NCBI GenBank assembly: GCA_035041965.1
Contig: JAPYMA010000381.1
Location: forward strand, 248,001-312,000
Direction of reading: 5' to 3'
DNA length: 64,000 bases
DNA from: Anisakis pegreffii
Taxonomy: Eukaryota; Nematoda; Chromadorea; Rhabditida; Anisakidae
Part shown: positions 54,702-64,000 of the stretch, in pieces
Position numbering within the stretch: position 1 is the first letter of the stretch
Layout: the number at the start of each line of letters is the position of its first letter
Position numbers and translations under genes: made by a program
Notes under the pieces: generated by a model
The model's database searches: none
What the model saw: the letters and a program-made list of their open reading frames with translations, nothing else
What the model was told of the DNA's origin: nothing

Positions 54702-55248
54702 TCGCTGAGAATGCTCACAACAACAAACACTGAATATATATAATACAATTTATTTTGAATAAATAATTCACTGCTGAACCAATGATCACAATAAAATATA
54801 AAACACAATTCAAATGAATGAATGAATCACGACAGAGTCCGAATGCGCAAAACCCGTCCGAACAGATGTTGAAATATTACCAAACTTATTAATGATACAA
54901 ATATGACAACGTGACACTTACTTAACTTCAAATGGAATGATACTAAAAAGTAATTGACTGTTTTTTAAAATTTACAATAAATACAACACATGCAAAGTGG
55001 TCATTAGACCATCAGAGCAGTCAACAGGTGAAGTAATAACGCCCACTAACTTGAAATACTGAATAGACTTCCAATACATCACAAGAATTATATACAATCA
55101 AATAAATTGATTACAACAAGCGAACAGCCAGTCCAACAATGAAATATACAATGAATACGAGAAACAACACTGGAATATTCACAAAACTGAACAAAACAAG
55201 CAACAACAATATGAACACGCAACAATTATTGCATTCACAATACTTCCG
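54702..55248. other. Convergent intergenic region, CHP1-like and LIG4 3' ends
   Basis: No coding exon. Contains a plus-strand AATAAA and AT-rich 3' UTR sequence for both genes. Confidence 0.65.
54758..54763 (+). terminator. AATAAA polyadenylation signal for the CHP1-like gene
   Basis: AATAAA lies 57 bases after the TAA stop at 54699-54701, a normal distance for a short nematode 3' UTR. Confidence 0.5.
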
Positions 55249-58200
55249 CTATAACTCAACCGCTTCTTCGATCCATTTGATATTCACGAATTTTCTGGTG
55301 GAATGCGCCGCTGAAAGTTCTTCACCAACGTTGTCGCTGAAAATTGAATTGTAATTGAATTATAAGAGGGACTTGAAACCATAATTAATTGGAGCTTGTT
55401 TGAGAACCTATTTTAAGGATATATCAAAAAAAAAATTCACAACTTTATCATTGAATTGCATCAAAACCCTACCAATCTTCAACAACTAGATGCGTTACGC
55501 AATCGCCCATTGCATCGCTAATCTCACCGCCATGCATTCTGAGAACAGTTCTCACGTATTGCGTCATTATAGACGGAACAGATTCATGCAAATAAAAGAT
55601 CATGTTTGCGAAACGATGGAATTTCTCATCCTTCAAAAGCTCTTCGCGTAATGCATTCGTCGCACCAGCTGAGTCACTGACCGACTCCTAAAATCAGCAA
55701 AAATTCCTTGAAAGAATTTTCCACACCATGTGAAAAAAACACTCTCATATCAATAAAAGCAAAATCAGAAATTGACAAAATGAAACGCAAAATTGTGCGA
55801 TTACATTGAGTCGTTAATGGTATATGGAAAAACTCATTGTGAGACTGCTTGAATGGATGCGAATGGAATTCACCTTTGTCGTGTCAATTTTGTCGAGCAT
55901 ATCCCTTAATTTATCAACAGTGACCTCTTCCCTCTCAATCACATCATCATCCACAATTTCACCGTTACACGGTAACAGTGAAGCTTCCACTATATTGACT
56001 GCTTCTGATTCTTTACTGGAATTCAACACGATTGAATCAGAGAATTCATAAATATTCAACAATATATCTTCAAGTGGAAATTACAATTCAAAAACAAAAA
56101 CGTTGAAAAAGAGCAAAAAAACTTAAATCGCTAATATAAGATTAATTTTTTGAAAGACAAATGGTCAACGGATTGAACTGAAAGAACGCACATCGGTAAA
56201 ACTGCTTTTGCTTTTTGACATCGCAGAGCCCAGTCACTACTCACCACGTTATATTTACCACTTCTACGGATTGACTTCGTCTTCAAACTATCCACTTGTC
56301 CACTCAACACAAACGCTGTTCCTGCTCCTAAATTTCGCTTTCTTTCAAAACATTCATCCACATATCTAAAAACGACTCAATAAACCAAACGAATAAACTT
56401 TGCGCGAATTTTCGATGTGTTTCCATTAATAATGGACATAAAAAGCATTTTTTTATTTGTATGTCAATTAAAGTTTCGTATATTCTGGAAAATCGAACGG
56501 AAATCGGGTGGAAACATTCAAAAAAAAAAAATTCACTTGGATTTGCTACGAAAGTTGCGCCGAATGATTCGATAATTTCTCGTAGTTTTTGCATCGTTAC
56601 TTCTGCGTTACCCTGAATAACGCAGATCTGTTTCCCTTTCAAATCGTAATTTACATGCCCCACACAACTTTTCTTCGACTCGGTGCGATAGTCGCTCGCT
56701 ACTTGAGGCATTGCTGCACGCTTACGAGTCTCCGCCTGACCTGTTGCTTGGCTTTCAACTTTCGCTAAACTTTGCGAGCGAAGATTCTGAAATCATCGCA
56801 TCATCCACTACGGAAATAACACTGACAAATAAATATGAAAAATAATCATGATAATACTTTGAAAACACACACATAGAGAGTCGACAGGAAAACTGACCTA
56901 AAATTAAGTTGAATACAATGCGAAAACAGAAAAAAACTGGATGCAGACATTAAAAACTTTCAAAAAAAAAGCTGAGATTTTCGAAATCCGTCGCGAGAAC
57001 CTTTTCAAAATCCAAGAAATCTTCATATTTGTCAATATCTTTCACGGGTTTATCATCGCGATAGAAACGTAGTGATGGAAATTGCAGTTTGCCATTAATT
57101 ATTCCCGATGCTTTCACCTGGAATATTGAAATTAAACGTTACTTTTCAAACGGAATAAAAACAGTTCAAGAGGAAATCTTTAGTATTTTAGGGAATCGTT
57201 AATGAATCCTTCACTGATGAGCGCACCTCGACCACTTGCAGATTGTCTCTATGAACGTAGTTGGTAGCCCTATCGCTGTTCGTGCATTTCCTATGTATCC
57301 AATCAGGTACCATTTTACCGCTTAACCAGCCATGTTCCAATTTCAGTTTGCCTATTAAACGTTTCCGAGTGACATCGTCCAAACCTCGTGCCACTTTACC
57401 AACAATGTAAAACTTATCGTCTGAAAATATTCATTGATAACATTGAGAATCTCAACAGTATACAAACATCGTTGATCATTCTTCTTTGATTGTCCAGAGC
57501 GATTTATTGCTTTAATTTTTCACTAGCCACATTTTAACCATTAGCCATATTGTTTTAGAAGCAATCAACATTTCGATTTCCCCACATTGCCGTCATTATC
57601 ATCACGAATATCATCAGGGACACTACAATTCATACAAACTACGTTTCGAACTGAATGTAAATGGTGCGAAAACGCTCCCACTATCATTATATTAAAGAAT
57701 ATCATTATACGTATCTTACTTCGCGCATACTCATTTCACTAATGAAAAGTTGTAAAATATAATTCACGAAGATAAATTCCGAATCTCAAACCTCGTAGAA
57801 CAGCCACCACAAAGTTTTCGATATAACCGTTCCTTCCGAGATCCACACCAACAATTGCTAAATCTAACGTTTCTTCGCCCAAATGAAACGGTTTCACCTT
57901 CAAACAGAATACTCGAGCAACTCAATAGAACACAACTTTCAATCTTCAATTGAAAAGAAAACGAAAAATAACCTTGAACCATCCATTGACCATATATCGG
58001 ACGCCAATTTTATAGAACGAATCAATTTTCTTCACCACAATGCCCTCTTCACCATCGCGCATCGCATTTTGATACAATTCCACGAATTGATCCCTTTAAA
58101 TGATGCAATTTTAAAAGCAATTTATCTCTGTAAGAGTCACTCCATTGACTAGGCTTGAAAATCACTGCAAAAATGGACTCCAAATTCTCATTACTACACA

Positions 58201-60938
58201 TAAAAGATCATAACAAATATCAATCACATTACCAAAAAAAGTAATCCAAAACATTGACCATCATGAAGCATCTCAAAAGACCTGATCTTACCTACTGTTG
58301 ACTACATGGAAGTCAGCATTGAATATGACTGCTCTGTCTTCACCACAAAACACAGAGCCATCTCGCAGCAGTTGTTTGCGCTTCTCCAACGTTGTGTTCA
58401 TCAACGATTCACCATTCAAAAAGAGCACATCAAAAACGGCCAAACACGCTTGCACGGTCACGCTGTCCTTCAGATTTTTCACGTCGTACACTCGACCATC
58501 GCTTGCCACACGTCCTTTGCCCACTGCAAGTGCAGTGAATTATTCTCATTCTATTCATGTTACCCGTGATTCAGAGCATAACATAAGTCAATGAAATGCT
58601 TTTCAAACAAATTTTCTAACTACTATTTTGACAATACTAATCGCAAGTGCACTGCACAAAAATAACTTTTGCTTGACTAAATCACTGAATTGATTCAAAA
58701 ATTTCACACCATATTTTTTGTCGACTGTATCCCACAACAGCAATTCGGCATCGAGGATACAATTTTTTAGAGACGACGCGAAAAATGAGCCGATTCGCTG
58801 GTTCAGCGATGACGATATGGTTGCCGTGAAATCATTCTGATTCCGAGAGTAGTATCGATAATCGAATGAAGAGACATCGGGTGATTTCGATGAGGATGGT
58901 GATGAATCTGATGCCGTCGTTCGTTTGCAATGCAACAAAAAATGCTCCCCATCGAATTTCAACTCCACATAAAATGGTTTACCGCAATACTGAACCAACT
59001 GCAATAGGCGTAACTGATCACTGAATAATGCAATGTTGGATCGAGAAATATTAAATTCTGGATGCGCAATTCCTTTCAGCAGAAATGGAGTACAAAAAAT
59101 CACCAAAATGCTATACTGTTATTTCAAAATTACGATATTGAATATTGGTAGTTTGAACAATTCAAACAAAAATATTGAATCTGGAGACCAATACCAATGA
59201 TAAAGAGATATTATAATTAAAACGATAATAATATTAACAAAAAATAATCGCAATAATGAAAAAAACGGAATGAACCTTATCATAAACGTTCGATCCATGT
59301 TTTATCCTCGACAACAACATAGGTTCAAACATTCGAAATAGAATCGAAGAGTCATCATGCAGTTCACCCTTCGTCGCCAATCGACATATTTTCTCAAGCG
59401 TTGTGCCTGACTGTCGCAGCTCGTTTCCATTTTCATGAACCCAGTTGATCAGTGTCGATGCCGCTATTCCGATACAACGCTAAAACAATTTCAACTACAA
59501 ATCCAACCGGATTCGTATGCCAGCGAAGTCTTACAGATAAAACTGAACAAAGAAAATAACAACAAATATCAAACATGATGAAGAATAAACACCAGAACTT
59601 TACCTCAACATTACGAATGAGAATATTCATCAACCAGAACAGCTCACGTGCCGATGGACACTCTTTCAATAGGGTACTCAACTCGCTTTCACCGGAAATT
59701 CGAATCATTTTGCATTGAGCACGTAAAAACATTCCTTTCACAAAAAAAAAACAAAAACAAATTGGAAAGGCTCAGACCGCATTTATCAACACTGAACAAT
59801 CAGTCTCATTACAACAGCATTTTACGATTAGTTCACTTCATCGCCCTAACACAGGATCTGAACCAACTTCGTCAAATCATCAACGAATATCACTACCACT
59901 GCACCATACATATTCCCACCATTAGAAACATTGTAAAAATATCATGCGTTCTTGAATTGAATATTTACAATCATTAATTATCTAACTCAATTCCGCATCC
60001 ATGATTTTATCCAACGATTCGTTCACATCAAAAACGCTCGCGTCTCGAGACGATGGATTGCGATCACTTATCTCCTTTGCCAGTCGCGCTATTGCGAGTT
60101 TCGAACTCTAGAAGAAAGCATCCAAAATAGACGGACTACTATAATTATGATAATTCTCAAGCAAAATGAATAAAGAGAGTATTCAGGTTACTGCTAAGCT
60201 GAAAACATTCATAATAATAAAGAATTGCGAATCGCATACTAAACTGTACTCAAGTGAAAAGTTGTGAGATAAAACAAAAATTTTGCAAAATTACCGTCGA
60301 ATCAATTTTCAGCAACTCTTTCTTGGTTTCATCGGGAATCAGCAACACCTTACATACTTTAGCGATCAGTTTCTTCTGAAAGAACAATTAAATTTTGACT
60401 AATATGGAACTTAAACAAATGAATTATGATAATACAAGCATAAGATAATGCGTTTATCGTAACCATTAAATAGAACTCAAAGGAACTAAACAACTGAATA
60501 AGGTTATCGCATTGTTAGCATCAAAATGCAGCAATGACTTGAAATTTTCAAAAAATCCGAAAATTTGAATAAATTTCAAAATCAATCCGTCAAATCTCGA
60601 TTCCAACTAATATTAGAGGTATAGGGCGATTGAGGCTTATTCAATGGAAATATTACCGATTTCATGTTGAACTTGCGATTATCGTATGCATTAATGATGA
60701 GTCTCAAGGCTGGATAGAAACTCGCTGTACAGTTGGATGTCGATTCGGTTGTTTGACTTTGACTACGATTGTACGATGACCATTTCTCAAGCAGCGACGT
60801 GAAAATACGTCGTCTTGACGTCTTTGCTTGCTTCGGAACATTTTTGATACATTGTAAATATTCGCAAAGCAACGAAAATTTGAACTGTTTTGAAATTGCT
60901 ACACTGCACTCGTCGATGTCATCCTCTTCTGTATCCAT
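55249..60938 (-). CDS. lig-4: DNA ligase IV
   Basis: ATP-dependent ligase that seals double-strand breaks in non-homologous end joining, normally with XRCC4. Sixteen exons give about 910 aa (human 911): 60938-60657, 60375-60295, 60107-59987, 59734-59604, 59479-59276, 58998-58686, 58523-58292, 58093-57973, 57897-57792, 57420-57227, 57117-57001, 56786-56537, 56327-56192 (or 56159), 56015-55874, 55687-55473, 55336-55249. N-terminal DNA-binding domain: SFYPALRLI. Motif I is ELKFDGEH with adenylated Lys287; the usual final Arg is His292. Then CILDAELLLWD (motif III), QACLAVFDVLFLNGE, EEGIVVKK (motif IV, 471-477) and WFKVKP (motif V). Two BRCT domains follow: GKQICVIQGN with SGKYNVVSSDWALRC, and YVRTVLRMHGGEI with FVNIKWIEEAVEL at the end. 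The XRCC4-binding linker between them is poorly conserved, and its exon 13/14 junction has two possible donors. An AATCAG acceptor lies 8 bases before the ATG. Confidence 0.95.
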
Positions 60939-61669
60939 TTTCAAATCTGATTTGATCGTCTAAATTTTGTTTTTATTATATTCTTTTCGGAATCAATTAT
61001 ATTCACGTGAAAACATTCATTCACAAAACTTACAATTAGCGTATAACAACGAATCGCATAGTACACAAAAGAATTTCACTGATTATAGCAACGCACTGAT
61101 GAGAACAATTGTAATAGGTATAAGCTGAATCTTCATCAAATTAACAACAATAACAACGAGAATAACAAATTCCATGATAACAATGAAACAACAACAATGG
61201 CCGATTCAAAAAAACACCATAACAATAACAGAAGAACTTTTTCGAATGCGCAATAAAAGTATAACGAAACTTTTTGCTGGCTTCGATGAAGCGCCGAAAT
61301 AAAATTTGTCAATTTTAAAAAAGTTATCAGTGGAGTTAGAAATCTGTGCAGAATTAGAAATCTGTAAGAAAAACAATCACCAGGAAGAGGAGACACGACC
61401 TAATAATATGCAAATAATTTTGTTCCAGTGCACATAGTAATACAATTGAGCAATCGGATGCTCTTTCACGCTGCAACAATAAGGAAATGAAAATTGAAAA
61501 ATAGACAACTGAAGGAAAGTGAATGGACTAAACGCATCAATGAACTATGAATCTAAGGAAAGTTATAAAATTTCGCTAAAGAAATTGAAATGAAAATGCA
61601 CAAGAATTTCGTATCCGCTGAATTCAATTTCAAAGTTGCAATCAGAAAACTTCCTTTCCAAATTTTCGC
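60939..61669. other. Intergenic region between RCC1L and LIG4
   Basis: 0.73 kb with no coding exon. It contains A/C-rich low-complexity sequence around 61140-61240. A candidate trans-splice acceptor (CAAATCAG, minus) sits at 60947. Confidence 0.6.
60947..60956 (-). promoter_or_regulatory. Candidate trans-splice acceptor for LIG4
   Basis: Minus strand CGATCAAATCAG ends 8 bases before the ATG at 60938. This is typical of spliced-leader acceptor spacing; a second possible acceptor (AATTTAG) lies about 14 bases further upstream. Confidence 0.4.
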
Positions 61670-63013
61670 CTACTGAACGAGGAAAAGAGTATGATCCGGT
61701 GCAGCCGAAACGCTTACGGGTCGCTTCGACAACACAACCTGGTATGGGAAGTACTGATTATTGCTATGTCCTAGACCCAAATGCGAGAAACGATTCACAC
61801 CCCATGCAAACAAATTATCCTCCTCCGATATGGCGAACATCGACGTATTTCCGGCAAAAACCCTTCTCACCAAACCCGCATCTCCGGGGCCTCCACTGAA
61901 CAGATTAGCTTCTAGAAGCGTCGGTCTTGTTGTGGAACTAATATTAGGACCTTGTCCCAGAACTCCGTATCCCCAGACATATACCTGTCCATCTTTTGTG
62001 AGCGCCACACATGATGTGGCCGTAGAATCAGCGTACGCTATGGGCGAAATTTTCAATCTAATATGACGACTGAAACCCTCTTGCATCTCTGCCGAAAACG
62101 GCTTCATTTGAGAGTACTCATTTTGGCCCCACATAAACAACTCACCACGCTCTGAGACAGCCATCAACGTATCCGTACTACCTTTTAACGTGACAATTTT
62201 GACGCCTTCTAAATCACCCTCAACCCGCTTACAGTGCCAGTCGAACGGCTGCACCTGACGTCCCAGCTGTCCATCCGTACCTAGGCCAAACGAGAATACT
62301 TCTCCAGATTCCGTGAGCACAAACGACGAGTCAAGAGTACAGTGAACTTGTTTCAAGCGAGAATCGGACGGCAATTCAATGCGACCAGCAGATTTCGGGT
62401 TGTTCGGCAGGAGAAATTGCGTTTTCTCGGGATCTTGACCACACTGTCCGTGAGCGTTATCGCCGAAAGCATACAATCGCTTATTGGTTGCCACCAGAAA
62501 ATGTCTTCGTCCTGCTGCTATATCGATAATCTTCTCTCGTGCCGGATCACTGTCAACGCTATGGTCACTACCATTCGTATCGCTCGCTTCTTGATCGCTC
62601 ACGTTGAACATGAGACGTCTACCCCTTGACCAGAAACCATCCGATTTGAGTTCGTTGCTGAAAATATTAACGCCACCACCGTAGAGTCTCGTTCTGGACG
62701 CGAACACCGAAAATCCGAAGCCACTCGCAATCGCCGTGATTGCTTTCGAGTTACAGTACGTGATATGCGTTGGTTTTTTCAATTCCATTGCTTCACTATT
62801 GAAGGCGTTTTTGACAGCCGAACCGTTCATTAGACTTCCCGAGGCAACAAGGCCACAACCATAGACGGATTTCGTTCTTGGTGTGGATTTCACTGCGGAT
62901 TTCTCATCAGACGGCGTCGACGAAGAGGGATTCGTTGACGCGAAACGAACTAAACGTTTCGACGGCACCAACAACAGTTCTGGTAGACTGTCTACCAAAG
63001 GTCTTCCAAGCAT
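61670..63013 (-). CDS. RCC1L: RCC1-like mitochondrial protein (RCC1L / WBSCR16)
   Basis: Intronless 447-aa protein (human RCC1L 464). In other animals RCC1L is a mitochondrial seven-bladed beta-propeller needed for mitoribosome assembly and mitochondrial fusion. The first 30 residues (MLGRPLVDSLPELLLVPSKR and on to LVRFAST) are amphipathic and basic, fitting a mitochondrial presequence. RCC1 repeats follow, recognisable from their blade motifs: SVYGCGLVASGSL, TRLYGGGVNIFS, DIAAGRRHFLVATNKRLYAF (then GDNAHGQCG), GEVFSFGLGTDGQLG, GELFMWGQNEYSQ, GQVYVWGYGVLGQGP and DNLFAWGVNRFSHLGLG. The order and the unusual second blade are like RCC1L rather than nuclear RCC1. The start is set by a TTTCAG acceptor 9 bases before the ATG. 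It is notable that the neighbouring genes are heavily split while this one has no intron; a retrocopy origin is conceivable. Confidence 0.94.
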   Translation of the reverse strand: MLGRPLVDSLPELLLVPSKRLVRFASTNPSSSTPSDEKSAVKSTPRTKSVYGCGLVASGSLMNGSAVKNAFNSEAMELKKPTHITYCNSKAITAIASGFGFSVFASRTRLYGGGVNIFSNELKSDGFWSRGRRLMFNVSDQEASDTNGSDHSVDSDPAREKIIDIAAGRRHFLVATNKRLYAFGDNAHGQCGQDPEKTQFLLPNNPKSAGRIELPSDSRLKQVHCTLDSSFVLTESGEVFSFGLGTDGQLGRQVQPFDWHCKRVEGDLEGVKIVTLKGSTDTLMAVSERGELFMWGQNEYSQMKPFSAEMQEGFSRHIRLKISPIAYADSTATSCVALTKDGQVYVWGYGVLGQGPNISSTTRPTLLEANLFSGGPGDAGLVRRVFAGNTSMFAISEEDNLFAWGVNRFSHLGLGHSNNQYFPYQVVLSKRPVSVSAAPDHTLFLVQ

Positions 63014-63836
63014 TTTCGTTATCTGAAATTTATAGGAAATGCAATAATTCAGTTGAAATAATAATCTAAGAACCTGGCGATTTTTTCTTAGAATTTACTA
63101 TTTCTTGAACATTTTTAATCCAGGCTAAGGATTGTTACGGCTTATTAGTCCACACTTCACTATGCATTTAAAAAATAATGTCGGAAGGAATCTTAATAAA
63201 ATGATAATGAGAAATCCATAATAATAAATTCACCAGCTAATATACAAAAAACGGTGAATGAACTAATTGTTTCAATATTACCCAATTTGAAGTTGCACAA
63301 TTGGATGGACAGATGAAGTAGCATAACGTTTAAAAACCCCTATCTATTAACTGATATGGAAGTAATTCCCCAATAAAGCAGTGCTAAAAATTATCCCCAT
63401 CAAGCTCAAACTTAGGAGCTAATGAAAAACATCGATTCAGTGTATTAGCCAACGCAACCAATAAATAAACTGTCACAATGCTCAAAAGCTATCCACATCA
63501 CATTTCAAATAGCGATTACATGAAATGAAATGTTAAAAACAGTGAGCAAGATGTCATCGATATTACCAGCAAAAATATTGTGAAAACGGAAATACCTGCG
63601 AAAAAGAACGAAATCTTTCATTAGACTGAATCATTTATTCCGAAATCAATCAACAACTGTTAAAGATTTAAAAATCAATTTAAATAACCATCAAATATAT
63701 GTACATCTCAAATATTTCTAAAACAAATAAACAAATGTCAACAAATCATATACATTATTGCGAAAACCTCTGCATATTAACAACAAAATACAAATATTAG
63801 GCATAAGATGAGAAGAATGGAGAAAGTCTGATGGGG
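63014..63836. other. Intergenic region upstream of RCC1L
   Basis: 0.8 kb without coding exons, AT-rich. Holds the RCC1L promoter or, if the genes form an operon, an intercistronic region. Confidence 0.6.
63023..63032 (-). promoter_or_regulatory. Trans-splice or 5' UTR acceptor for RCC1L
   Basis: Minus strand CTATAAATTTCAG, the nematode consensus acceptor, ends 9 bases before the ATG at 63013. It supports this start codon. Confidence 0.5.
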
Positions 63837-64000
63837 TTATTTGATGGACTGAAGAGGTGCTCGATACTTCTCTTCAAGACTGGTATGTTCAAGAAATTCA
63901 TTGAGATCCTTCTTTGACAGACAATTCGATAAGCGTGCAAAATGCAGATGGTAGTATAATATTTGTGCGTTGAATTTCGTCTCCGTCCCTTGAGTGGTCA
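63837..64000 (-). CDS. C-terminal exon of an unrecognised protein (cut by window edge)
   Basis: Open for 54 codons from the window edge to a TAA at 63837-63839. The peptide includes TETKFNAQILYYHLHFARLS and KKDLNEFLEHTSLEEKYRAP and ends LQSIK. It looks genuinely coding: amphipathic helix-like segments, no low complexity, and a local GC rise relative to the flank. I do not recognise the family. It is co-oriented with RCC1L and LIG4, with a gap of about 0.8 kb. Confidence 0.55.
   Translation of the reverse strand, partial: TTQGTETKFNAQILYYHLHFARLSNCLSKKDLNEFLEHTSLEEKYRAPLQSIK

Noticed and set aside
56131..56191. In-frame stop in the LIG4 BRCT exon as evidence for a pseudogene
   Set aside because: A donor just upstream splices in phase 2 to a strong acceptor at 56015 and the remaining exons continue in frame to a conserved BRCT2 end.

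Overview
This window is nuclear DNA from a nematode. Coding exons are interrupted by many introns that end in the worm-style acceptor TTTCAG or TTTAG. The DNA is AT-rich with long non-coding stretches. Four of the minus-strand genes have an acceptor-like AG only 8 to 40 bases before the start codon, as expected for spliced-leader trans-splicing. Every identifiable protein is a conserved animal protein. Intron sizes (85 bases to 5.6 kb) look more like a parasitic clade III worm than Caenorhabditis, but I cannot name the species.

Layout. 1-9.5 kb: mostly featureless, with one possible Arg/Glu/Ser-rich exon and some palindromes. 9.5-14.7 kb (minus): ORC1, the origin recognition ATPase, rebuilt as 16 in-frame exons. 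16.0-20.4 kb (minus): tryptophan 2,3-dioxygenase, 10 exons. 20.4-26.6 kb: no recognisable gene, but a diverged triplicated repeat and a strong hairpin. 26.6-37.3 kb (plus): SLC30A9/ZnT9 zinc transporter, 9 exons, with a 5.6 kb last intron that holds an unexplained exon-like open stretch. 39.7-40.7 kb (plus): single-exon, single-Ig-domain membrane protein. 41.8-42.5 kb (minus): unrecognised single-pass membrane protein, convergent to the Ig gene. 46.0-54.7 kb (plus): calcineurin B homologous protein (CHP1/PBO-1-like), 6 exons, one preceded by a non-AG acceptor. 55.2-60.9 kb (minus): DNA ligase IV, 16 exons. 61.7-63.0 kb (minus): RCC1L, one exon. 63.8 kb to the edge (minus): C-terminal exon of an unrecognised protein.

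These are mostly unrelated housekeeping genes: DNA replication licensing (ORC1), end joining (LIG4), tryptophan catabolism (TDO), mitochondrial zinc export (SLC30A9), mitochondrial ribosome assembly (RCC1L) and pH regulation through Na+/H+ exchangers (CHP1). LIG4, RCC1L and the edge gene are co-oriented with gaps of about 0.7-0.8 kb and could share a promoter, but this is only inference. I found no bacterial-type system, CRISPR array, rRNA or tRNA, and no intact transposon. The items most worth checking are the CHP1 splice anomaly, the hairpin near 25.9 kb, the exon-like stretch inside SLC30A9, and the altered motif I in ligase IV.
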